Assembly: GCA_045106195.1 (NCBI GenBank)
Contig: JBGCEH010000006.1
Location: 248,001 to 312,000, forward strand
Direction: 5' to 3'
Origin: Granulosicoccus sp045106195
Lineage (GTDB): Bacteria > Pseudomonadota > Gammaproteobacteria > Granulosicoccales > Granulosicoccaceae
Length of the DNA: 64,000 bases
The notes under the pieces are model-generated. The model did no database searches and was not told the DNA's origin. It saw only the letters and a list, made by a program, of their open reading frames with translations. Made by a program: the position numbers and the translations under genes. The first letter of the stretch is position 1. Each line of letters begins with the position of its first letter. Shown one piece after another: positions 37,421-46,478 of the stretch.

Positions 37421-38161
37421 CTAAATGCTGAGCTTTTTGAATATCCGCGTGGGCACTTCGCGGATGATTCGCATAATAGGCCGCCAGAACCAGGGCGCAT
37501 ATACAACATCCTTACCCGCTTGCCAGCCGCTTACGACCGCCTTGGCTACCTGCTCTGCCTCAACCCACAAAACAGCCGGCTTTTTCTCTATATCTGCCGT
37601 CATCGGACTGATAAAGAATCCGGGTTTTATGACCAGAACGCCAACACCGGCCCGTTGCATTCTACCGCGCAAACCTTCACAGAAAACACTCACAGCCCCT
37701 TTCGCGGCCCCGTAAATATAGTTTGAACTTCTGCCCCTGTCGCCAGCCACCGAACTGATGACAACAAAGCTCCCGGCCCGCCTCTGCTCACACACATTAG
37801 CCAGACGCGTCAACAGCGAAATGGCACTGATACCATTAGTGACCATGGCAGCGTGTGTCGCATCCCATGTGCTTTCACACTGTTTCTGGTCTGGCAGAGA
37901 GCCGGCGAAGAACCAGAAAGAATCCGCATCGCTCACGGTAGACACCAGTGACTCATGCCCATCGAAGTCATCAAGATCTGCCTGCACCACGCTGACGGTG
38001 GCTCCGCGAGCCGCAAGATCATTCTTTACCGAGTCCAGTCGTTCTGGAGAACGCCCGACAAGCACCAGTGCGTGACCCGCTTCTGCCAGTAATCTGCAGC
38101 AGCCTTGTGCCAGATGCGATGTTGCACCGAATACAACGATTGTTTCCGTACGTTCAGACAT
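37421..38161 (-). CDS. DprE2-like short-chain dehydrogenase
   Basis: An SDR-family reductase of 246 residues. The cofactor motif is VFGATSHLAQGCCRLLAE (TGxxxGxG variant), with SSVAGDRGRSSNYIYGAAK giving the catalytic Ser, Tyr and Lys. In mycobacteria DprE2 (Rv3791) reduces the 2-keto intermediate made by DprE1 to decaprenyl-phosphoryl-arabinose. The three-base spacing from the DprE1-like gene and the same gene order support this assignment, although SDR proteins alone are hard to assign. A hydrophobic segment near the C terminus could bind membrane. Confidence 0.85.
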   Translation of the reverse strand: MSERTETIVVFGATSHLAQGCCRLLAEAGHALVLVGRSPERLDSVKNDLAARGATVSVVQADLDDFDGHESLVSTVSDADSFWFFAGSLPDQKQCESTWDATHAAMVTNGISAISLLTRLANVCEQRRAGSFVVISSVAGDRGRSSNYIYGAAKGAVSVFCEGLRGRMQRAGVGVLVIKPGFFISPMTADIEKKPAVLWVEAEQVAKAVVSGWQAGKDVVYAPWFWRPIMRIIREVPTRIFKKLSI

Positions 38162-38164
38162 GTT

Positions 38165-39502
38165 CTAGAATTCCGGGGGTTTAACACGTTGCCAATAATC
38201 AGATTGATAAGCCGTATCCGTGTACTGCATGAATTCACGCACCCTCGGAAACGAGGCCTCGAATGACGCCGCTGACATCAGACGGTCCTTGGCAGGATAA
38301 ATAGCGCCACTGGCTGCAATCACAATCGCTTCAAGCTCTTTGAGCAATCGCTCAGTCGTGCCACGTCGGTATGCAAAATCCAGAGCCAGACAAAAGCCGG
38401 GCCTTGGAAATGACAACATGCCCGGTGACACCGACGCACCAAAAATTTTCAGTACCGCCAGGAACGAGCCCAGTCCAGAGCGGCGGATACGTTCCATAAC
38501 CTCGACAAGCGCTGCTCGTTCAGCGTTCGGGACTACAAACTGGAACTGATAAAAACCGTTTGAACCATAGATGCGATTCCAGTGAGCGATGGCATCCAGT
38601 GGATAGAAAAGCTTGTCGATAACCACGGTTTCCTGCTGCCTGGAGGCTCTGGCGTTGGCGTGATAATAGAGCGAGTTGAAGGCACTGATGGACAGGCGAT
38701 TAAGTGCCATGGATGGAAAACTGAACGGCACACTCAAACGGTTGGCATCTGCGCGCACATACTGCGCTTCGGCGTCCGCGTGGTTAGCGGCTGTTAAAAT
38801 ACCGCGTGCCTCGTTACGACCCGTGGACAAGCAGTCGAGCCAGGCAACAGTGTACTCATGCGTTTTCTCGTAAGTGCCACTGAGAGCCGTGAATTCATCC
38901 AGCCCGTGAAACGGCACGTTAAGGCAATCCATTAACGGACCTTTCACCGGTATCAGAGATATTTCGATGCTCAGCATAAGGCCAGTCAAGCCCAGACCGC
39001 CAATGCTGGCGTGGTATAAATCAACATGGCTTTCCGGTGAACAATGGAAACTTTCGCCGCTGGATTTTACCAGGGTGAAAGATTGAACATGTTGACCGAA
39101 GGAGCCACGAGCATGATGGTTCTTGCCATGTACATCATTGGCGACAGCGCCACCGAGCGTTACAAAGCTTGTACCCGGACTCACCGGCACACACCATCCA
39201 GCAGGCAACGCCACTGAAAGGATATCGCGCATGGTGACGCCAGGGTCGGCACATAGCCGGCCCCGCTCCTTATCGAAGCTGAGGATCTTGTTGAGGTAGC
39301 GGGTATCTATGAGGGTACCCTGAGAATTCAGGCAACTATCGCCATAACTTCGACCATTACCGAACGCAAGAAAGCTGGCAGAGGTGTTGCTCTGATTGCC
39401 CACGGCTCCAACGGTGACGCTGCCAGCATCTCTTCGCCATGCCGGCGCAACCGCCGCCTGCTCTTTTTTTGCTGGTATACCCCAGGATCGATAAGCGCTC
39501 AT
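38165..39502 (-). CDS. DprE1-like FAD-dependent oxidase
   Basis: A 445-residue FAD-binding oxidoreductase strongly resembling DprE1, which oxidises the 2'-OH of decaprenyl-phosphoryl-ribose. Matching blocks are FGNGRSYGDSCLNSQGTLID, PAGWCVPVSPGTSFVTLGGA, and NDVHGKNHHARGSFGQHV with His125 and Lys127 at the positions of the DprE1 active site. Lys405 in IYPAKDR matches Lys418 of the mycobacterial enzyme. The residue aligned with Cys387, which covalent benzothiazinone inhibitors modify, is Ala373. The gene sits four bases from the UbiA-type gene and three bases from the DprE2-like gene. Confidence 0.9.
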   Translation of the reverse strand: MSAYRSWGIPAKKEQAAVAPAWRRDAGSVTVGAVGNQSNTSASFLAFGNGRSYGDSCLNSQGTLIDTRYLNKILSFDKERGRLCADPGVTMRDILSVALPAGWCVPVSPGTSFVTLGGAVANDVHGKNHHARGSFGQHVQSFTLVKSSGESFHCSPESHVDLYHASIGGLGLTGLMLSIEISLIPVKGPLMDCLNVPFHGLDEFTALSGTYEKTHEYTVAWLDCLSTGRNEARGILTAANHADAEAQYVRADANRLSVPFSFPSMALNRLSISAFNSLYYHANARASRQQETVVIDKLFYPLDAIAHWNRIYGSNGFYQFQFVVPNAERAALVEVMERIRRSGLGSFLAVLKIFGASVSPGMLSFPRPGFCLALDFAYRRGTTERLLKELEAIVIAASGAIYPAKDRLMSAASFEASFPRVREFMQYTDTAYQSDYWQRVKPPEF

Positions 39503-39506
39503 TGCC

Positions 39507-40946
39507 CTAGAGAAGAAACCCGATAGAGACGACCATTAAAAAACACAGTAGCGTGAACAGGCTGGCACGGTCCTTGAGCACATACACAATGGGATCCTCA
39601 TGAACCTTGCCACGCGAGGTCATCAACCAAAGGCGACCTATCCAGTAGAGAAACCCCGGACACAATACCCACAGAACTTCGGGGCGTGAATAGTTCTGCA
39701 GTACTTTTTCACTGTTTATGAACAGGGCAATAACCAGCACGGCAACATAACCCGCAGCAACTCCTGCAGAAGTCAGCAATGGCAAATCAGCGACAGAATA
39801 TCCCCGGCCATTGGCAGCCTCACGCCCCTCGTTTTTAAGGTTAGTCAATTCACTTACCCGCTTGGCAAGCGCAAAACTGGTGAAGATAAACACGGAGAAT
39901 GCGAGCAACCAGAACGAGTGCTCTGCCTCGATGACAAGGGTTCCACCAATGATCCGCAGTGTGTGCAATACCGCAATGGTGATGACGTCGAGAATCACCT
40001 CTTTTTTCAGCGCAAATGAATACGCCAGTGTGGTTACCAGATACACCAGCATCAACAGGGCGAAGCTGGGTGGAAGAATCAGGGCCAGACACACGGCAGC
40101 CCCTAACAAACCTGCACTGACCATTATGCCGTGCTTGATCGAAATACTGCCGCAGGCGAGGGGCCTGTGTTGCTTGGTGGAATTTTGCCTATCGGAGGCG
40201 AGGTCCAACAGATCATTGATAATGTAGGTGGCTGAGGCCATCATGCTGAAGGCCAGAAACCCAAGCAAGGCCATGGCCACCGAATACAGATGGCCTAGTT
40301 GCTGATCCAGAAACAGCGGTACCAGAATAAGCAGATTTTTCGTCCATTGATGCAGGCGAATCATCTTGAGTACGCCACGCAATCCCCCCCCCTCGTGAGA
40401 GAGATTCTTTTCGAAGCGGATGTCTGCATAACGGGGCTGATCACTGCTTAGCCCAGCGAACCAGGAATTTCTGGCCACCAGCCAGACTTTACGGTCCGGG
40501 GTGTCGTTGCCGACGTAGTCAAATCCTTTCTCACCATAGAGTTTGATGAGCAGCTTTTGTTTGTCCCGACCTGTGAGATTGACCTGGTCGTCTGACCCAT
40601 ACGCCTCAGAAAACAGGGGGTAGCGCTTTTTTATCGCATCGGCCACGCGCTGATTACTCCCCGTGACGAGAATAATACGCCGACTCTCACTGGCAGCAAC
40701 AAGGCAGTCCAGCAAGCGTTCGTTGACTGGCAACGGTAACTGGCTGATATCAACCCGTCGGCTTATCTGTGCCTTGAGATTTGCCTTGCCACCGATAAAC
40801 CAGAAAACCACATTGAAAACCAGCCATGGACGGGATTTGAGCAAGCACAAAACCGACTCGAAAAGCATATCTGTTTTCAGAAACGAGCCATCCAGATCCA
40901 CACACAGTGGAAAGTCAGGATCTATTTCGGTCTGGGGGGAGGACAT
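39507..40946 (-). CDS. HAD phosphatase - UbiA prenyltransferase fusion (phosphoribosyl-polyprenyl-phosphate synthase-like)
   Basis: A 479-residue two-domain protein. The N-terminal 190 residues form a HAD hydrolase with DLDGSFLKTD (nucleophile Asp17, Asp19) and the late acidic motif YVGNDTPDRKVW. The C-terminal part is a UbiA-type membrane prenyltransferase with NDLLDLASDRQNSTKQHRPL, the metal-binding NDxxDxxxD motif, and about eight membrane helices. In mycobacteria the UbiA protein Rv3806c joins phosphoribosyl pyrophosphate to decaprenyl phosphate and a separate phosphatase removes the 5-phosphate; here both activities appear fused. First gene of the operon, transcribed away from the VanZ-like gene. 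Confidence 0.88.
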   Translation of the reverse strand: MSSPQTEIDPDFPLCVDLDGSFLKTDMLFESVLCLLKSRPWLVFNVVFWFIGGKANLKAQISRRVDISQLPLPVNERLLDCLVAASESRRIILVTGSNQRVADAIKKRYPLFSEAYGSDDQVNLTGRDKQKLLIKLYGEKGFDYVGNDTPDRKVWLVARNSWFAGLSSDQPRYADIRFEKNLSHEGGGLRGVLKMIRLHQWTKNLLILVPLFLDQQLGHLYSVAMALLGFLAFSMMASATYIINDLLDLASDRQNSTKQHRPLACGSISIKHGIMVSAGLLGAAVCLALILPPSFALLMLVYLVTTLAYSFALKKEVILDVITIAVLHTLRIIGGTLVIEAEHSFWLLAFSVFIFTSFALAKRVSELTNLKNEGREAANGRGYSVADLPLLTSAGVAAGYVAVLVIALFINSEKVLQNYSRPEVLWVLCPGFLYWIGRLWLMTSRGKVHEDPIVYVLKDRASLFTLLCFLMVVSIGFLL

Positions 40947-41212
40947 CAGAGCGCACGCTCAACGAGATAATCCGCCATTGTATCGCGGTAAAGCGATGAT
41001 GATGGAGACACTATTACCAAAATTATTCGGCATATTATTGACGAACCATGAATACCTGTTAACCAATGCTCATAAAACGCGTTTCAATTGGGTATTCGAG
41101 CAGAATAATGTCATGCTTAAATCAGACCGGACATCGAGTCTGGTGACCGTCCTGAACACTGTGGCTCTCACTGCTATATTCAGTCGGCTTATGACATCAG
41201 CGCGTTCTCTAC

Positions 41213-42364
41213 ATGGATTATAGTCAACTCAAAGAAGAGCTTTTGTGGTCGAGAGACACACGTCCGCGCAGTTTTGTTCTGTTCTGCATTTTTCTGCTGA
41301 TGACAACCCTGCTCACCTGGGCAATTGGTCTTCTGGACAATCGCTATATTGCGCTGGAGCATGAGGGTTTCGGTGAAGTTTTTCCCGCGCAGATCGATAG
41401 CTGGACCAGAGTGGGCGAGAGCAGCATGACCCGATCAGCAGTCACCACCATTGATGTCTACCCGGAAACCGGCACTGATAGCGGTGCAACGTTTGTCATG
41501 GCCCTGCCTGACTCTCTCGGCGCAGATTACAACCTCATCAGAGTTCGTTCGATAGTCTACACCATGGCCAGACCCTCAAATCCCGACCTTAAAACAGATG
41601 CTGGCGTCCTTTTGCGCCTGCTGGACAGAAACGACGATATTTTCCAGCACTCCTGGGTGTCCAGACTCACCGGAGACTTCGACACACATAGAGATGAATA
41701 TCTCACGGTTATTGATCCGAAAACAGAATCCATCAAAATCCGGTTTTCAAACAGAAAAAGCGATGGCAGCTTTTCTTTAGAAAAAGTGGATGTGGACATT
41801 GTAAAAATATCACCGTTCTACCGGTTTTTCTTTTTACCGGCACTGGTATTGATGTGGGCAGCCTTATTGCTGGTCAGCGCTATCTACGTCATTCGTAAAT
41901 CGGGTAGACGAAAAACGCTGATGCTGGTCGGCGTCGTATCGTTCATGATATTGGGTATTCTATTGCCCAACAGCTTGCGGGACTCCATTGTCCATCCCGT
42001 GTTTGATCAGCTAAAGGCACTGGGTCTGGCCGGCAATAGCGTAGCGCTGGTACATTACTACAAAGCTGGCCACTTCCTGGTTTTTTTCCTGATCTCGTTA
42101 ATCCTGTTCTATACCGCCAAGCAGTTACGCATCAGTAAAACGGATTTGTTTGGCGTCTTGTGTGTGGTGGCCATAGCAACAGAAGGCGCACAGCTTCATC
42201 TGTTTTTCCGCTCGACTCAGCCGATTGACATTTTCATCGATACCGCGGGGATCGCCCTTGCCCTGCTGGTCTATCACGCAACCCACAAGAAATTTGGCAG
42301 CAGGGAAAAAAAATCCAGTCGCCGTAAAAAGAGACGACGCTCAAAACAAAAGGCCGTGGAGTAG
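41213..42364 (+). CDS. VanZ-like membrane protein
   Basis: A 383-residue inner-membrane protein. One helix near residues 22-42 precedes a soluble periplasmic domain of about 150 residues with a beta-sandwich look (ALPDSLGADYNLIRVRSIVYT). Two helices follow (about 200-255), then a VanZ-like C-terminal segment (about 275-360: HYYKAGHFLVFFLISLILFY and the conserved acidic pattern TEGAQLHLFFRSTQPIDIFIDTAG). The extreme C terminus is very basic (SSRRKKRRRSKQ). VanZ-domain proteins occur widely in polysaccharide loci but have no settled function. The upstream 266 bases are shared with the divergent HAD-UbiA gene. Confidence 0.8.
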   Translation: MDYSQLKEELLWSRDTRPRSFVLFCIFLLMTTLLTWAIGLLDNRYIALEHEGFGEVFPAQIDSWTRVGESSMTRSAVTTIDVYPETGTDSGATFVMALPDSLGADYNLIRVRSIVYTMARPSNPDLKTDAGVLLRLLDRNDDIFQHSWVSRLTGDFDTHRDEYLTVIDPKTESIKIRFSNRKSDGSFSLEKVDVDIVKISPFYRFFFLPALVLMWAALLLVSAIYVIRKSGRRKTLMLVGVVSFMILGILLPNSLRDSIVHPVFDQLKALGLAGNSVALVHYYKAGHFLVFFLISLILFYTAKQLRISKTDLFGVLCVVAIATEGAQLHLFFRSTQPIDIFIDTAGIALALLVYHATHKKFGSREKKSSRRKKRRRSKQKAVE

Positions 42365-42404
42365 CTCGTTAACATCAACGGCTCACTGCCCTGCTCTACC
42401 CTGT

Positions 42405-43496
42405 CTACGCTACCCTGCCCAGCGGTGGCACATGGTGGAGTGCACGGTACATGGCAGCCACAACCTGTTTTTTCTCGATCAACGGCCTGGCAGCCTCTGA
42501 TACGGCTTCGCGATTGACATCTATCATTTCGTCAGCGTATGCCAGAATGGCATCAAAGTCGGCTGCTCCATCGCGATGGTAGGGAAACGTATTGTCGAAA
42601 ATATCCTTGTGCCCGGCATAGACAGGTAGCCCTGCCCGAAGATACTCTCGTGCTTTCAATGTGTTGCCTTCGGTAAAGCGCTTGCGATGTATTCCAAACG
42701 TGCTCAAGCCCAACGTGCAAAACGCCATCAGCTTGTCCACTTCAGGCTTGTCCATAAAGCCGTGCGCCACAAATCTGGGGTCTTTGGCAAGCTGCACTTG
42801 CTGAGACTCCGTCAAACGCCCAACGATATGCAGCTTGAAATCACGAGAACATCTTTCTGCAGCATCAAATAGCAAGTCCAGGCCCATCCAGATGGGAAAC
42901 TCCGATGACAGGAATATGAACTCATGACAATCAGCATTCAATGACTGCTGAGGTAACACGGGTGCGTCTCCATAAACGGCACCATTGCCGTAATGAATAA
43001 CCATTTTTTCCGAATCGCCTGACCTTGCTTTCTGGTATTGACCAATCTGGTTGGTGACACAGGCAATGGCATTGACATGCCTTAGGGTAAGACGCCCTAT
43101 TGCCTGCTCGCAAAGCGCCAGTACACGGCTACGCGGATTGCCATTGCCGACAAGCTCATAAACTTCCATGGTGTGATGCATGGTGACGACCGGAATGGAA
43201 CAAGACTTTATAAAGCGATACTGATACGGATCGTATTTGGCGTAGCGCAACATGATGAGATCAAACGAGGGAATCTGCTCTTCCAGCCAACGGTAGTAGG
43301 CGCTTTTGAATGCACGATAACCATTATCCCTGGATCCCGGCACGGTAATGGGGCTATCAGTATGGCCATTGCACACCATGCGCGAGCTCCAGGTGATTCC
43401 CAGCTCGTCGGCAGCCTGCTGTTCGTATTCCATCTGGCGAACAACACCGATCATGGGCGCGCGCATGTGCGCTGCATGCAGAACCCTCAAGGTCAT
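42405..43496 (-). CDS. Glycosyltransferase, GT-B fold
   Basis: A 363-residue predicted cytoplasmic glycosyltransferase. The C-terminal donor-binding domain has FTEGNTLKAREYLRAGLPVYAG, the acidic-residue motif of GT4-type enzymes. The middle has VIHYGNGAVYGDAPVLP and FIFLSSEFPIWMGLDLLFDA. The N-terminal half carries the acceptor domain with a hydrophobic/basic surface patch. The donor sugar cannot be predicted. It is transcribed after the GT at 43542, separated by 45 bases, and converges with the VanZ-like gene. Confidence 0.85.
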   Translation of the reverse strand: MTLRVLHAAHMRAPMIGVVRQMEYEQQAADELGITWSSRMVCNGHTDSPITVPGSRDNGYRAFKSAYYRWLEEQIPSFDLIMLRYAKYDPYQYRFIKSCSIPVVTMHHTMEVYELVGNGNPRSRVLALCEQAIGRLTLRHVNAIACVTNQIGQYQKARSGDSEKMVIHYGNGAVYGDAPVLPQQSLNADCHEFIFLSSEFPIWMGLDLLFDAAERCSRDFKLHIVGRLTESQQVQLAKDPRFVAHGFMDKPEVDKLMAFCTLGLSTFGIHRKRFTEGNTLKAREYLRAGLPVYAGHKDIFDNTFPYHRDGAADFDAILAYADEMIDVNREAVSEAARPLIEKKQVVAAMYRALHHVPPLGRVA

Positions 43497-43541
43497 GACT
43501 GAAATTTCCTGGCTGAGTACGCTTGAGCAAAAACCACCGGG

Positions 43542-44672
43542 CTACAAAAGCCAGACGCTTTCGTACGCTTTGATCATTTTATGGATGTCAAAATTCTCCA
43601 AAGCTCTTGTACGGCAAGAGGATTTTCTTTCCTGCCAGGCCATGGTGTTGTCGCGTTCAACCATCGCTTGCCCAATTGCTTCGGCCAGAGCCGAAGAATC
43701 TCTGGGCGGGACAACCCAGCCAGTATCACCCACCATGGCGGCAGCATCGCCCACGTCGGTAACAACACAAGGGGTAGAGCATGACATAGCCTCAGCCACG
43801 ACATTGGGAAAGGCTTCTCCAAAGGCACTTGGGAGCACATGAAAATCAATGCTGTTCATCACCGCCGGTACATCACGGGTACTGCCGCAAAGCAAGACAC
43901 ATTCGCCTAGCTCACGCTCATTGATATAGCTGGCAAGCTCGGTATTACTAGCATCCATGTTCGGGCCGATGAGCAAACTCACAAACGAAGGCGCACCTTG
44001 CCGCACAAGATGCTGACAGGCATCAACGAGATTACGTTGATCCTTTTGCGCGTTCCAGCGGGCCACGGTGGCAAAGACAATACGCCCTTCCAGTCTTGCA
44101 CCATCGATGGTGAGGTCGAGCCCGGAAAAATCTTTCGAATCGGGCTGGAATTTGTCCAGATCATATCCGTTGCCGACAAAAACCATTTTAGATAACGGGT
44201 AGCCTTTGTCGACATGGACGTCCAGGGCCTTGTTAGAGCAGGAAATGATGCGCTTGGGGAGATATTTTGCCAACGCGGCCAGCAGCGAAACCACGACTCT
44301 TGTGTTGCGCGCCGTTCCAGTTTTGTCCAGCGTGGAATGGTGGATACCCCATACAATGTTGCGAACACCTGCAAACCGGGCCATCAGCCCTCCCAACAGA
44401 TCTGAATGGTACATCCAGGTTTGGACGACGTCTGGTTTTATTACCTTGATAAGCTTGTACAGCCGCAGGACGCCAGAAAGAGTGAACCGGCCTCTGGGCA
44501 TATCCAGATGGTGTAGCTCTATATTCATGGCGGCTATAGGGCCGCTGTATTTACCTTCGGATGTCAGAGAAATTACATAATGCTCATGTGCGTGATCATG
44601 AGTCAGTAGATTGAACAATACTGCCTGAGCCCCCCCATCGTAAAGACTCACTATGACATGGACAACGCGCAT
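43542..44672 (-). CDS. Glycosyltransferase family 4 protein
   Basis: A 376-residue GT4 enzyme. The ATG at 44672 is chosen because MRVVHVIVSLYDGGAQAVLF is the normal GT4 N terminus and a GAGAG sequence lies just upstream; the frame is open for 57 further codons with no family similarity. The donor-site motif is FGEAFPNVVAEAMSCSTPCV followed by TDVGDAAAMVGDTGWVVPP. Hydrophobic side chains in the acceptor domain suggest a lipid-linked acceptor. It forms a two-gene unit with the GT at 42405. Confidence 0.88.
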   Translation of the reverse strand: MRVVHVIVSLYDGGAQAVLFNLLTHDHAHEHYVISLTSEGKYSGPIAAMNIELHHLDMPRGRFTLSGVLRLYKLIKVIKPDVVQTWMYHSDLLGGLMARFAGVRNIVWGIHHSTLDKTGTARNTRVVVSLLAALAKYLPKRIISCSNKALDVHVDKGYPLSKMVFVGNGYDLDKFQPDSKDFSGLDLTIDGARLEGRIVFATVARWNAQKDQRNLVDACQHLVRQGAPSFVSLLIGPNMDASNTELASYINERELGECVLLCGSTRDVPAVMNSIDFHVLPSAFGEAFPNVVAEAMSCSTPCVVTDVGDAAAMVGDTGWVVPPRDSSALAEAIGQAMVERDNTMAWQERKSSCRTRALENFDIHKMIKAYESVWLL

Positions 44673-44990
44673 CTGGACTCTCTTGCTGGTTGATTGAGGT
44701 GGGCGACCAGCAGTAGAAGTCAACATGCACAGATGCCGCATTACCCTTGTATGGTAACGGAAACGGCTTTTTGATGCGACGAGATACCGCCTCAAATCGC
44801 AACGGTTTTCACCCGTTTTTGAACTTGACGACAGCGGTAGCATATCCGCGCAGGCCGCACAACATATTCAGTCTTCTGGGCCATCGGTGCCGATGACAAG
44901 ACGGAATCATCACCACCCAATTTGGAGTTTAGACGATATATTCGCCACAGACTTAGAACATGTAACACTCCAAGGAAATCACCTCTGAAC
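44673..44990. other. 318-base divergent intergenic region
   Basis: It separates the minus-strand glycosyltransferase from the plus-strand secreted protein and must hold both promoters. I see no strong -35/-10 pair. An AAGGAA 14 bases before the ATG at 44991 is a poor ribosome binding site. Confidence 0.4.
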
Positions 44991-46478
44991 ATGAAGATAG
45001 GAAACCATTGGGCCAAGGCGGCTCTATTGGCGGGGTTCTGCACGACTGCCTATGGCGACAACCTGAACAGCGACAACGTAAGCTCAACCTTGCGTGAGCA
45101 ACTCGCCCCGCGCACCCTGCTGTTCAGCGAGGCTCCGGAATTCAGTACTGCCAGCAGTTCGTCAGTCGCAAACTCTTTTGCCGATATTGAGAAAAACGGG
45201 CTGGACAATGCCTGCTATGTCGACACTGACCATTACGTTGCAGAATTTTTGTACCAGAATCCGGGCACCTGTTATTGGTCAATAGACATCGTCAACAGCA
45301 CGATTAGTGCAGAGGCTGTTCCGACAGCGCCGAGCGACGCCATTAAATTACCTGCTCCCAGCGGCGGGGACGACACCAGCAATCTTGAAAAAGTGATCAA
45401 CCAAAACGCTGGCCAGTCATTTGTCGGTCAGGGAACGTATCGCGTAAATGATCTGGAAATTTGGGTACCCGCACGTATTTTCAATATGCCCATGAAGCCT
45501 TGGCGTAACGCCTCTCAAATTGTCTCGGTCAGATCGCCTGATGTGAGAATCTACGGATCACCCATAGACGCCGAGGATTCCAGCAACACGCACATCGGCT
45601 TCCACGTCAGAGACGGCGCGGACCGTTTTCACCTTATCAACAGCGGTTTCAGCAATGTCAGACACCAAAACAACAAATCGGCAGCAGGTGTGCTGATCCG
45701 GGGGGCCCGTGATTTTCACATTGCCTGCAACCGGTTCGAAAACATTATTAACCGCGCGTCCAATAAGTCAGCAACGGCTCGCGCCAACGCTATCTGGATG
45801 AACGGAAATAAAAAGTCGAACGCCTCTGGCGGTCACATCGTCAATAACCTGATCCAGAATCTGCAGTCAACCGGCAAATTGCGTGACGCTGAATTTTTCA
45901 CCATCCAGTCCTATCAAAATTCACAGAGCGAAAAACCCGTCAAGCTGTTCGCCAATACAGGTCTGGATGCAGGCAAGCGATTTGTCAAACTGCAAACAGG
46001 CAATGTCAAAGTGTTATCCAACTATTATGAGTGGAAAAATAAACAGGGACCACTCGGCGACCGGGCATTGCTTGCACATGTCGAAGTCCACTGGGTAGAT
46101 GACTTAATTGCGAGAAACAACCGATTCAAAGCCAGTGCCAGCAGCCGTTTTGACTATGTTTTCATCACGCAAGTGCTCACGGGAAGACGCATTCAGGACA
46201 ATATTCGATACGATTGTAACGATATCGAAATCGTCGACAAGCTTGATCCAAATAGCAGAATCTCGCCCAAGATCATCACTGCCCGAGTCAGGCAATTGCC
46301 TGCCAATTCGACGGGATCAGAGGCCACGAATTCAAGTGCCAATAACAACCATATCAGAGGCAGTGGCACTGTACGCTACCACTATTCATTTGGTGCAGGC
46401 TATGCCAAAGACGGTGGACGCTTTGAGACCAAAGGCAATGTGTTCAGCGTGCCTTATCTGAATGCTCAATACCAATAA
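44991..46478 (+). CDS. Secreted protein, predicted right-handed beta-helix (paralogue of the one at 62347)
   Basis: A 495-residue exported protein. The ATG at 44991 starts a signal peptide (MKIGNHWAKAALLAGFCTTAYG); an upstream in-frame start at 44922 would hide it. The mature protein has a short Ser-rich region, a conserved domain beginning SFADIEKNGLDNACYVDTDHYV, and a long stretch of short beta strands with stacked Asn residues (RGARDFHIACNRFENIINRA, GHIVNNLIQNLQ). The latter looks like a pectate-lyase-type parallel beta-helix. It is colinear with the protein at 62347-64000. Such folds are typical of polysaccharide lyases and epimerases. A role on the locus's own polysaccharide is inferred from context. 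Confidence 0.75.
   Translation: MKIGNHWAKAALLAGFCTTAYGDNLNSDNVSSTLREQLAPRTLLFSEAPEFSTASSSSVANSFADIEKNGLDNACYVDTDHYVAEFLYQNPGTCYWSIDIVNSTISAEAVPTAPSDAIKLPAPSGGDDTSNLEKVINQNAGQSFVGQGTYRVNDLEIWVPARIFNMPMKPWRNASQIVSVRSPDVRIYGSPIDAEDSSNTHIGFHVRDGADRFHLINSGFSNVRHQNNKSAAGVLIRGARDFHIACNRFENIINRASNKSATARANAIWMNGNKKSNASGGHIVNNLIQNLQSTGKLRDAEFFTIQSYQNSQSEKPVKLFANTGLDAGKRFVKLQTGNVKVLSNYYEWKNKQGPLGDRALLAHVEVHWVDDLIARNNRFKASASSRFDYVFITQVLTGRRIQDNIRYDCNDIEIVDKLDPNSRISPKIITARVRQLPANSTGSEATNSSANNNHIRGSGTVRYHYSFGAGYAKDGGRFETKGNVFSVPYLNAQYQ

Noticed and set aside
40663..41223. 186-codon open frame on the plus strand
   Set aside because: It lies mostly opposite the N-terminal half of the HAD-UbiA gene, has Ser/Arg/Thr-rich shadow composition and no recognisable domain.
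43348..43842. 164-codon plus-strand frame over the two glycosyltransferase genes
   Set aside because: It spans the ends of two well-supported minus-strand genes and shows no domain.
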